64,000 bases of DNA. It comes from Pleurotus ostreatus/Saccharomyces cerevisiae fusant (Eukaryota; Opisthokonta). Where the stretch lies: assembly GCA_024196135.1 (NCBI GenBank), contig JAMQCK010000080.1, positions 21,370 through 85,369 on the forward strand. Direction: 5' to 3'. The translations under genes and the position numbers were made by a program. Each line of letters begins with the position of its first letter. The first letter of the stretch is position 1. The notes beneath the pieces were generated by a model. It was not told the origin of the DNA, searched no databases, and worked only from the letters and a program-made list of their open reading frames with translations. Of the stretch, positions 10,652 through 20,695 are shown piece after piece.

Positions 10652-11881
10652 ATGCATGCGTGCCGGCTTCGCCCCCAGCTCGGGCTCCTCGCCCACCAAC
10701 GCGCTTTCGCAGCGTCTACCTCCTCTTCTGCACCCCGCGCACTCATATGGATAGCCCAGCGCGCCAAGTCGACGAAGGCGGCGCCGACACCGGGCGCGCA
10801 AGCACAGACACCTCACGCGCATATACCGAAGAACTCACATGTTCTGAGGGACAGCGAGGTTCTGGGCTGGGCGGAGTACTTCAAGATACGGAGGAGTAGG
10901 CGGTTATGGCAGAATGTGAGTGGGAGGGAATGACGATGGAACGCGTTCAGTTGATAGCACGCGTCTGACCGATTCCTACATCCTTGAAGTGAAGTTTGGA
11001 TGCTGATACCTCTACATAGATCATGACAGTACCGACAAGCATCGCCGGTCTCGTGGGAGGGGCCTTGTACTTTGGCTCACTGGACACTGACCCACTGAAG
11101 CCGATCATGGTGCGCTCGACGTCCTTCGATCTCCTCCGCCTCTACTCTTCGTGAATGACTTTGGCTGGGAAACCTTCAATCAGTCCTCTATTTTCTATCC
11201 TCCTTCAAAGCATCCATGCCCCCTCTGTCTGCGATGGAATATCTTCCGTTCAACATCCCCGCCCCCACACCTTGCCCCACATGTCATACTGATTGTTCTC
11301 GCCAGGGCCTCGACCCCTTCATGTTCTATGGCATCTGTACCGCGGGCTGCATGGGTATCGGTTTCCTCTTCGGACCGACCGTAGGCACCGCGCTCTGGCG
11401 TTTGACGCACAAGTCGAAGGTGCGTAGGCCCACTTTCAACATACTCCCTTGCACTGTCGATCTTCTACGTCTCACTGCTGGAGACATGCCTTGCCTCTCT
11501 TTCCTCGCTTCAGAGACGCGGAGCAGATACGACCTAACCTCACCCGCAGCTCCCCCTCATCGACGCCCGCGACCGCGAGTTCTTCGAGCACATCGCGCGC
11601 AACCGTGTCCCCGCAGAGCTGCAGAGCCCGACGAAGCCGGTCCCGGACTACTATGGTGTGTTCGCGTATTCTTGCGCTCACAGCATGCTGCCGCCGCTTG
11701 CGGTGCGTTATCATCTGGACTGACCACGAATCATTGCAGGCGAGAAGATTGGTTCCGTGCACCAGTACCGGCAGGTGAGTGACCATCTTCTTAGCGGCGC
11801 TCTACTGAGAGCTGATGCCCTCCCTAGTGGCTGAAAGACCAGGCGAAGTACAAGAAGCGGGCGCTTCTGCCCGAGAATTAG
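10652..11881 (+). CDS. PAM17: Mitochondrial import motor subunit Pam17
   Basis: Six exons (10652-10915, 11020-11109, 11306-11419, 11550-11655, 11740-11774, 11828-11881) give 220 residues. The ATG at 10652 opens an Arg-rich, acid-poor presequence of the type cleaved in mitochondria; an in-frame upstream TTG was not used. The mature part matches Pam17 in order: LGWAEYFKIRRSRRLWQ, a first membrane segment (TVPTSIAGLVGGALYFG), a second (FYGICTAGCMGIGFLFGP), LWRLTH, and the tail LIDARDREFFEHIARNRV, VPDYYGEKIGS and HQYRQWLKDQ. Pam17 sits in the inner membrane and helps organise the TIM23-associated presequence motor with Pam16/Pam18. All splice junctions keep frame, and the length fits the family. 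Confidence 0.93.
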
Positions 11882-14129
11882 TTTACTTCGCTGCGAAGGG
11901 GTACGAGCTACTACCAGTGCTGAACGTCGTGCTTCGATCGCGAGCTGTGTTGTGACTAAAAGACTGCCACATTGAAAGACAATCACTGCTCCATCGCGGC
12001 TACTTATTGCGTCAATGGCATTCGAAGGAATAATCGAAATCATCGAAGGTCTGCTCGCTTTTGAGGCGCTGAATCGCGTGGAGCGCTGAATTGGCCATCA
12101 AATGGGGTGTTACATTCAACCGTGACGTAGCGCCGTCACGTAACGACCCTCAACGTCACAGGAATATCCCTTGGAGACATTCTCTATGTGGCAGGCTGGG
12201 ACCGAGGTCTCGCGGTGCTTGCATCAAGCTATCAGCGAGCGATGAGTACAGAAGAGTCACCGCGCTCGCAATGACAGGTGAGGGCACCAAACAACGTGTT
12301 TCCAGCGTGCGCTGGAGCAATATCACCACCGTCTGGAGCCTCGAGTCAAGTCCCGCAGTGCGCCGTCGACGATTGTACTGCTCGTCCACCTGTCAAGGGT
12401 ACTCTGTTTCTGAGTGCTTCTGCCGGAGCCCGGTAGTAGCTCGCCTACAGCCTTCACATACAGACATCAACGAAGTCCTTCCCGGCAACGCAAACAGTGT
12501 CTGTCCCCCTTAGCTGCGAAGGCTGCTACTGGATATTCTTCTCTGTACAGGCCGCACAGGGAACGTTGGAATACAAGTGCCCCCTACGTCACTGAATCAC
12601 TCGCCAGGCGCCGTCACTGAGTCACCCGCCGTCACCACCCTCGCCCACCAGGCCCTCTGTCGGGGTCGTGCTACGCGGACGCGACCGGGCATGTGGCTGC
12701 AATATCTGGAGCGCGCTTGCGCAGATGGCGCTGAATCTCTCGCATCTCCCTCTCCACGCCGCGTGTTTCTCGGCCTCACGAGCGACGCTCTTTGGCCGTA
12801 CATCGCATTTCGGGCTCGGTGCAGGCGGTCTGGACCTTCAAGAGCCCCTTCTCCCGATGGTCAAAGGACCGCGCTCCTCTCGGGAACCTAATCGCCTACT
12901 GTGGCTAGCGGCAGTCTCGGCCACAGATCCACCATGCCGAACAGGTATAGATACGACCGTGGGGACGGCTTTGTGTACCACCCCACAACGATCTGGGATC
13001 TAATGATCCACTCGAATCATCCGACAACTTGGCAGCAATGAGGCGTTGTCCCCTCCCTTTCATTTCCGAGAGCGCACCAATCGCATGCAGAGCTGATCCT
13101 TCCGAGTTCTCCACGCTGCCTGAATAGGACACGCGTTTGTTGGTGAGTCCTCTACATCTCTGGACCGCGCTCAAGGTTCCCACTACTGACAACTGCAGCC
13201 GACCTCAGGTCGTAGCCATAGAATGCGCCTCTCCGTCCTCTGCGGGCAGGGACGATTCGCCGGCGCCCACATAGACTCTGGCCGGGGTAAAGTTTGCCTT
13301 CGGGCACGTCCAAGGCCAACAAGCTCTCCCAAAATTAATTCATTATGCGAGTTGCCCTTCTCTTCGTATGCCATACTGAGCGTCAAGGACATCGACTACA
13401 AATGAGAACGCAAGTCGGTGGCCATCGCAACTTCGGTCGCTACCGTGGTACGCCTTCGCCTTGGACGAGCTACCTTACATTCCAGATCAATCCCGCCACA
13501 GCAGACAGCCTCCAAACTCCGCTTTTGGCTTCATTATCGTCGGCATCCACTGAGAGGCCGTTCGACGAGGGCTCTTCGCGTGATCGGCACCCTACTCCGT
13601 CCGGCAAGCACCCCCTCCGCGCTGACTCTCCTCCTGCCCAATACTCACGACATACCCAGCCGACGTCAGACGCCGCACCTCGCCTTGCACTGTGCTCGTA
13701 TGTCAAAACGCGGACCATACCCCCTGCTGGGCCCTCAATTGATCTGGCTGCGCACACCCAGATCTAGCAAGTAACCACCTTTCCGTCTTGGAATGAATAG
13801 AGCGATCGATGCGCAATACACCAATACAAGAATGCGGTGCGAGTGCGGCGTGCGCGACGGTGACGCTCTCACGGCTTGTCAGACAGGCGAAGGCAGGACC
13901 GCTCCGTGAGGTTTCCGTAATGGCGGCGCGCAGAGGTAAACGGGGTATAGTATCCAGCTGGATCTTCGGTCGTTGGCGATTTGATGCCGTGTGGCTCATG
14001 ACGGGTGGGCGGGCGAGCTATTCTGTATCAAAGGACCCCGACGGCGTTCATTTAAAAGCAGCACTGCTGAGGGCGTTCCACCCTGTTTCCCCTGTCCTCT
14101 TTGCGTCGCTCTCCCTTCCATTATACTCG
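11882..14129. other. 2.2-kb stretch without a supported gene
   Basis: No frame on either strand shows a domain, a plausible multi-exon chain or a terminal repeat pair. The sequence is GC-rich with many short overlapping frames. The last 100 nt hold the TEA-gene promoter, including a CT-rich run (TTTCCCCTGTCCTCTTT) near 14087-14103. Confidence 0.35.
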
Positions 14130-15665
14130 ATGCAGCAAGACGATAGCACGCAGGCGCGAGGTGCCTCCAACTTCGACATCACCAAGCTCAGCGTCACTGG
14201 CCGGAAGGCCTGGAAGACGATGAAGGGCAAGGGCGAAGCGGTATGGCCTCCACACCTGTAAGTATCAGCCCCTGACTTGCCGCATCTGTACTCACTCTCC
14301 GTCAGTGAGGAGGCTCTGCTCATGGGTAAGTTCATCTTCTTTTCACCTCGCGCGGTCATTGATAATAACCGCCCAGGTCTTGCTGCATACGAGCCAGACA
14401 CTAAGTCCACCAAGGCATTGAACCGTTTTCCGCGACGCAATCGGTTTATTTCCGAGTACATCAACCAACGAACCGGCGAATGGCGAACGGCGAAGCAGGT
14501 CAGCAGTCGCCTCCAGCAGCTGAAGGAAAGCTGCAAGGATGATAAGAGTACGTTCGTCGCTCCTGGGACGCGTCCCTTCTGACCGTCGTGAATCTAGTAC
14601 TGGAGAAGCTTAAGCTTGACGCGTATAATCAGAGCCACTCCGCCCATGGTTCCGAACGGTCGTCTCCTCTCGCGAGAACTCCCCCGCCCCCTTGTATATC
14701 CATATCGGATAGCCAACGCATCCACCGCGCAGCCTCGGCGATGCAAGACGTTGTATTTCCCCACACATTCTGTCTTGACCCCCTGGCGAGCGACACCGAG
14801 ATGCACATCGATCTCAACAACAGGGCCATGTACGACGCGCCCACTTTCCTTTCGCCAAACATGTGCGAGCCGCCGCTCCTCTGCTTTTCATCCAGCGGCG
14901 CCCTGTTCTCGGAGACGATATGCACCATCTTCGAGGGCAACGCGATCGTCCCGCTCCTCAGCGCCGCCTGCCCGCTTTCCTTTTACGGGTTCTCGCAGAA
15001 GCGCGATCAGCTCCTTTGGCACTACACTGCGGCCTTTCCCTCTTCGATATGGCATGTTCTTTGCGAGCGTCGTCGTGAGTATTTCCTCTTCCTAGTCGCG
15101 ACAGATTACTGACGGCCTGACAGATCCCAGCCACTTCCGCGTGCTGCAGAACGTCATCATGGACCGTGGGCAGACACACGACGGCGCGACGTCGCGTGAA
15201 CATCCCGCGGCCGCGCATGGAAGTCCCATGGTGTCGGTCCTTCATCGTTTCTACTACTCGCCGCCGCCTGCGCCCACGGGGCCCATGGCGATGTTGCCGC
15301 CTCATTGTGAGCAGCGCCTGGCGCCCATCGATTGGGAGGTATGTATTCTCTGTTAAACTCCACATCGTAACCTTACCTCTTCGTAGTGCGTCCTCCCATC
15401 GCCTCCACCGACTCAAGCGCCGCCGTTCGAATCGATGCAGGGGACGTGTTTCTATCCTCCGCAAGCAGGCGGATCCCAGTACAACTGCTCATCCTTTGAG
15501 GGGCCCTCGGCCTATACGCGGTACGGGTCGTCGATGCACGCGCCCTCGCCAGCGTCGACATACGCCTCCTCATCCCATTCCACATATGCGCCGGCCCCTT
15601 CCTACACGACGTACACTGCTAGCCAGTACGACGCAGGATGTTATGGTGACGCTTTCGTGATTTAA
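14130..15665 (+). CDS. TEA/ATTS-domain transcription factor
   Basis: Six exons (14130-14257, 14306-14325, 14377-14547, 14598-15074, 15124-15338, 15387-15665) give 429 residues. The TEA DNA-binding domain fills roughly residues 22-105: GRKAWKTMKGKGEAVWPP, then EEALLMGLAAYEPD, RFPRRNRFISEYI and the recognition helix TAKQVSSRLQQLKESC. Exon 2 is only 20 nt and lies inside the domain. Fungal TEA proteins (Tec1, AbaA) bind CATTCY-type sites and control filamentation or spore development; which process this one controls cannot be told. The rest is Ser/Pro/Tyr-rich and shows no second domain apart from a possible hydrophobic segment near residues 175-215. The start is the first ATG compatible with the domain. 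The identification rests on the domain alone. Confidence 0.9.
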
Positions 15666-17045
15666 AATCTTTTCTTTACTTTCCCCAAGCTTGTTTCTTT
15701 GCACGTCGGTGTTCTTGGATACTGCACTGGCTGTTTTATATACTGAACTCGCACGAACAACAGACTCGCCTATCATATATATCTCGGGACTCGCGCTGAA
15801 CTTATCGTATCGTGTATTACTGACTATTTCACCTAATGGGATTTACGCTTGCCGCTCCGCCGTCCAGCCCCCTACTCGCCAAAGGATAAAAGGATAGTCG
15901 CAAGAGGCTAAATAGAAACATGTCATTCAAAGCCCCGAGAAGCCCGAGCCCCTCGATGGGCTAATTGGCGGGGACGCTCACGCTGAATGGCGCAGAGACC
16001 CACGGGCCTGGAAACAGGCGCTTATTCTCGCGCCCAGGGCGGACGCCCGACATCTAACTTGCGCCCTGACATCTGTAACTGGCAGTCCGCGCGTAATAGC
16101 GCAGCCCGAGGTATGCCGCATGTCCTGAGGGATGCCGTGTATGTTTTGAGGATCGCCCGGCGCGAGGTCCGCTGGCGCAGGCTATCGCGGTCGTGTGCTG
16201 GACATCGCGTTGCGGTTTATGGAAAGGTCAGTGCCCACGCGTAGCCTTGAGGCCCTAATTAGCTAGCCTCGTGGCCTCCAGTGCTTCTCCCGCGAACGTT
16301 TACTGAATGGCCGCATCAGTAGACCATACCTTTTCGAGTTAGAAAGGCCGTGAGCGGCGCTGAGGGATTGAGCAGCGCGAAGAAATTGTCCGGCCCTTCA
16401 TAATATAACAAGCGACCTCCGTGAGTAATATACATGTCAGAGCTGTCGCCGGTTAGACTACGAACCTTCCTCCGAAATTACAGGGAGTGTGCTGCCATTC
16501 GCCGTTGGCAGAAATTCCCACATCTCCGTGATGTTGCTGCGTCTCCACCCCAGTCCTCTCTTCTAGCTGGCGGGCATATCCGACGATAACTTTCATAGGC
16601 TGTACCCTCCGTCGATCGCAAGGCTATCGCGGGTGATCAGTGGACGATGTCGCTCGCCTCGGTAATTAACGCGCGCTCACACGGACGTTGGCGACGAGCG
16701 GCGGGGTGCCCTATTATGGTTCGGCTAGTAGACAAAGTTCGCGCTAGAAAGCAGTCTGCATCGACCGACACGTCGAGCGCCGCAACACACGGAGTCCGAG
16801 TCCATAAAACGGAAGCATCAGAGCAAATGCTCCCGCCCGGCAACAGCCATATCCGCATCAGGAAGTTCTGGTACGCCGGCAATCTGCAGGCGACAGGAGG
16901 CAACAAGTCGAAGATTTTCTGTGACAGCCGCGCTGCTGTACAGACTTGAATGGGACCGACCCTACGGTCAACACTTTCGTCTCGGGATAGCTGGCCAGAT
17001 CGTCGACGCTCCTAGCCATATATGTACAGTGATACAAACAAATCC
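15666..17045. other. 1.4-kb region without a supported gene
   Basis: AT-richer 3' DNA of the TEA gene (15666-15900) is followed by mixed sequence. A minus-strand string near 16650-16605 (ITRDSLAIDGGYSL) resembles the end of short-chain dehydrogenases, but no upstream domain is readable. Nothing else is supported. Confidence 0.35.
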
Positions 17046-18806
17046 CTAGTCGAACTCCGATAGATCCATGCCGTAGTAAAAGTGCTGGAAGCGCATGCGT
17101 TAGCGCAAGAAAAGAACTTCAAGCGTCGAGCTAGAGAGCTACTCACCTTCTGCAAGCTCATAACCTTAACTACCCATGCTTCCAAGTGGAAGATCTTTTT
17201 GCTGCCTATTCGCATGCGGTTCTCCTGTAGGGGAAAGGCAGACGAGGTCAGAGATAAAAGGAACAGAAAGGGGAGTATAACTCACGAAGATCGCCGCCCA
17301 GTGCATGACATCGGCTTTCAGCGACTCATCCACGCGCTCGACGACACGCTCGGCGACTGTCTGTTGGGTGGGGTCAGTCCCGTTATGATCATTAACACGA
17401 GCGAGGAACGACGGGGACGTGAGCAAGAGTGGAGTTGTAGCTTGCGCTGGAAGGGGTGACACGAGCGGTGATATGATATGACGACAAGCATGAGTGACAG
17501 AGGCATGGACACGAGCAGCACCGAAAGCACCACGAGCAACTCGAAACGCACCTTCAAGATGACTGTCGGCGGTATACAATGGCTCAGCAACTCGTAGAAC
17601 TTCGCGCGGACCTCCATGACGCGCGCGGGCGATTGCTCAGCGACGATCAGGTCTGCGACTTTGTGGCAGTATGTCTCCCAGTCTGGCTTCGCGATCGCGA
17701 GGGGGCCGGTCAGGTCTGGTCTGCGAGGAGGGGGTGAGTATCGTCTCCGCGCACTCGGACTCTACCGCCACGCCTACTCTAGAGCCCCCAACCCCCGAAA
17801 GATAGGAAGACACCACTCACGACTGCATCTTCAACGCCTCCAGCACCAAAATCGCCTTCCTCAGATTCCCACCCGAGTCCGCGACAATCTGCTCCCCCGC
17901 CTCCGGCGGCAAATCGAAGCCCACCCTGCGCGCCACATGATCGAGCACACTCATCATCTCCTCCGCATTCGGCGCCGCGACGCGCATGAGGAGGCAGCGG
18001 CTCTTGATGGGGGCGATGAGGCGGCTGGTGCTGTTCGCGCAGAGGATGATGCGCAGGTTAGACATGTATTTCTCCATGGTGCGGCGGAGGGCGGCTTGCG
18101 CGTCGCGCGAGAGGCCATCCGCTTCGTTGATGACGACGACTGGGGTGGGCGGTTTAGTTGGATGAGTTAGGTGAGAGAGGGGGAGGTTGAAGGGGGGAGG
18201 TGAGCACGCACCCTTGAAGCGCTGCTTGGCATTGAGATCGACTTGCTGCGTCTGCGCAATCTCCTTCAGCAGTTCTTGTATGACCACTCGGTCATAATTC
18301 CCTGCTTCGCTGGCCTGGCGTAAGCAACATACACGGCAGCATATTCGCATAAGCGCACCTTGGCGTGATCTCTATGTGGAAGTTGCTCTGAACAAGGTTG
18401 ATTTCCAATTTGCGCTTAGAAGGAGACAGGAAGATTCGTTGGTCTATTTTCAGCTGTGGACCTATGATGAGATAGTGCGCCTGTGTGCGATGATCGGCAC
18501 GACGCACCTTCTCCGCCCCCGGTCCAAAAAGCTCCTTCAAAACGCAGCTTATGCGGGTCTTCTTCCCTGCTCCTGACGGACCATAGAAGAGTATGTGGGG
18601 AAAGTCGCCTGAAGATGCCTGTTGTATATGAGCTTCAAGGAAATGGTGTAGGTTTCGCGTAGCGAACCAGTGATTGTAGGCGCTTCGAGAGTCCTTGGTG
18701 GTAATGGAGCTCGCTGAGGGAGCGTGGGCGGTACTGAGAGCACAGTTCAGCCTAAGAGAAACGATCTGGATTCGCAGAGACGCACTTGGTCTACCCAGAG
18801 AGACAT
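17046..18806 (-). CDS. RFC5: Replication factor C small subunit (yeast Rfc5, human RFC3)
   Basis: Ten exons (18806-18786, 18733-18668, 18618-18508, 18453-18359, 18309-18212, 18139-17821, 17720-17552, 17360-17286, 17224-17147, 17084-17046) give 356 residues, the usual size. It begins MSLWVDQYRPR, has GPSGAGKKT at residues 42-50 (the altered Walker A of this subunit), then LKIDQRIFLSPSKRKLEI, NLVQSNFHIEITP, VVVINEADG (Walker B region), LRRTMEKYM, and IKSRCLLMRV with the SRC motif that serves as arginine finger for the neighbouring subunit. The C-terminal collar carries KPDWETYCHKV and the end is YYGMDLSEFD. The protein is part of the clamp loader that places PCNA on primed DNA. Exon 1 codes for only seven residues. 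Name clash: this is Rfc5 in budding yeast and RFC3 in human. Confidence 0.95.
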
Positions 18807-18864
18807 GGTATGGGAGGTCGCGTCGCGGGAGGAGACAAGAGAGATGTCACGATCGCGTGACGCG

Positions 18865-18870
18865 ACGCGT
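18865..18870. promoter_or_regulatory. MCB-type ACGCGT box upstream of the clamp-loader gene
   Basis: ACGCGT lies about 60 nt before the RFC start codon, inside a dense run of GCGT/ACGC repeats (18853-18890). MCB boxes bind MBF/SBF-type factors and time replication genes to G1/S in ascomycete yeasts. The match and position are seen; the function is inferred. Confidence 0.45.
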
Positions 18871-19119
18871 TCCGTCGCGTCGCGCGCTTTCCTCATAATC
18901 GCCACGTGCATGTATCGGCATTATCCGCTCTGTTGTACCTGCTCTCAACCATCACCGCTGTACCGCGGGCGGTGTTCACCGACGCCCCAGACTAGCACGG
19001 CCATCGACAGGCAACGTCGACTCTCCCGCGACGAAATGAGCCTCAGCCACACCTACTCCCTAGCGCTGGTGCCGTTCAGACTCCGCAGGAACGCGAAGGG
19101 TGTCAACTTCGCTGAATAA

Positions 19120-20290
19120 TCTTCATTTATGACAGCGAGTCCCAGATTCTTCTCCTGTCTGGTGATGGCCCCGCCGAACACCCCTCGGAACATGGCATCC
19201 TCATCCTGCCTTCGGCAACCGTCTCGTCGACCACCCTACTGTGCGCCTGCACTTCAAGCGGAAGAAGGACGAGTCGCTGAAGTACTTCCTTCCCTCGAGC
19301 GCTAGCGAGGTCTTCCAGCTGTTTTCTATAGCTGTGAGGTACGCCTTGTCTGGTGATGGGCCAATGGCGACGAATGTAAGGTTCCTCGCTATCATCGTGA
19401 CGAAAGGGAACGATTTGCTGAGCAACGTATCTTTGAGTGCGCCGCCTTCACTCGCATGAATGACCCGAAGCTACTCCCGGATGCAAAGGAGAAGCTAGGC
19501 GACGCGCTCTCGGCGAAGGGGGCACCGGACATCGAGTACTTTTCGCAACACCGTTGGCGTACGAGCAGCACGCCAATGAGATGTTTGATGTACATACCTA
19601 TGGTGTGCACTGTTATTTGGAGTGATTTACTCTCGTACTTCCTTCTCGAATAGGTTGGCTGACCCATGTACTCTTCACCTCAGGCCGCGTAGCAAGGGCT
19701 CTATTCGCCTTCAGTCCGCTGACCATGGGCTCACCCAGTTGTCAATCCCAAGTAAGCGGCATCAGCTCAATGTATGCATCACATGGGCCAACGATATTCA
19801 TTCACGGCAAGCTACCTTAAAGACCCCCGAGACGTCCACACCCTCCGTCGCGGTATCCGCCTTCTGCTGCGCGTCGCCCAGACACCGCCAGTCTCCGATG
19901 CCCTTGATCGTGACTGCTCTCGCGCCGACCTGGATCATCGTCTGCATGAGCTATCGGACGAGGAGCTAGACGAGGTCATCCGCCAGCGCTGCGAGACCGT
20001 GTATCACCCTGCATGCACTTGCCGGATGGCGCCCGATGGGGCACTGGACAACAGAATGCGCGTGCATGGAGTGCGCGGGCTAGTGTGCGATGCGAGTGCA
20101 TTCCCCACCATTGCCTCAGGGCATACAGTGAGTCGCGCGTTACTATTGCTTTACCGGCCGTACGCAAAGACAAAGGGCCGATGACGACTTAGGCCGGTGC
20201 ATGCTTTGCAATTGCGGAGAAGCTCGCGGACGACCTCAAGGCGGAGTATGCGGTTTCGCGCGGTGCATCACTGGTCTCGGGACTTTAGGG
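19120..20290 (+). pseudogene. 5'-truncated GMC oxidoreductase (aryl-alcohol/choline oxidase-like) remnant
   Basis: Only the C-terminal two thirds of a GMC flavoenzyme can be read, in several frames: QILLLSGDGPAEHPSEHG (about 19150), LHFKRKKDESLKYFLPSS, GAPDIEYFS, PRSKGSIRLQSAD, DPRDVHTLRRGIRLLLRVAQ, then CETVYHPACTCRMAPDG (19998-20040), the conserved His-containing substrate end, and a spliced SGHT then AGACFAIAEKLADD. The N-terminal FAD-binding Gly motif is absent, because the clamp-loader gene promoter occupies that place. Frame changes occur near 19225, 19550 and 19750, with a stop near 19622. Some breaks could be introns, but the missing first domain makes an active enzyme unlikely. Confidence 0.75.
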
Positions 20291-20695
20291 CTCACTACGA
20301 ACAGGCCATGCATGTCCACTATCTGTATGAAGCTCAAGAGAATCGAATGCATACTCCATGATGTTGCATATCCGATCACGGTTGGTTCATTGCTACAAGA
20401 TACTCGATTGGTGCTGTCACTTATTGTGACAGTTGAAGTTGACGCAAGTCACATCACGTGCGATATCGGTCCCGAGAATTAATCTCGTGACAAATTCGGA
20501 CTTATCGGCACACCGGGCGGCATTTCCCGTTGTCGAACTTGCTCTGAACCATCATCACTGTCCCGGGCAGGGCCTCGACCTACCTTGCCCCGATACCTGT
20601 CTACTGTATCGCAGACCAGTCGAAGACTCAGCTGCGAGCGCAATCAAGGACCTGCGGCACAATCCTCTTTCTTCGACTTTCCTTTCCTGAGCAAT
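20291..20695. other. Intergenic between GMC remnant and kinase A
   Basis: Nothing coding is supported. A string near 20533-20566 (GCTCTGAACCATCATCACTG) resembles one near 18943-18962 on the other side of the GMC remnant. No clear core promoter element was seen before kinase A. Confidence 0.3.

Noticed and set aside
12091..13774. Several overlapping frames of 100-140 codons
   Set aside because: No domain, no splice continuity and Arg/Ser/Pro-biased composition on both strands.
16600..16660. Minus-strand ITRDSLAIDGGYSL, like the end of a short-chain dehydrogenase
   Set aside because: No Rossmann motif or catalytic YxxxK could be read upstream in any frame; too short to call a pseudogene.
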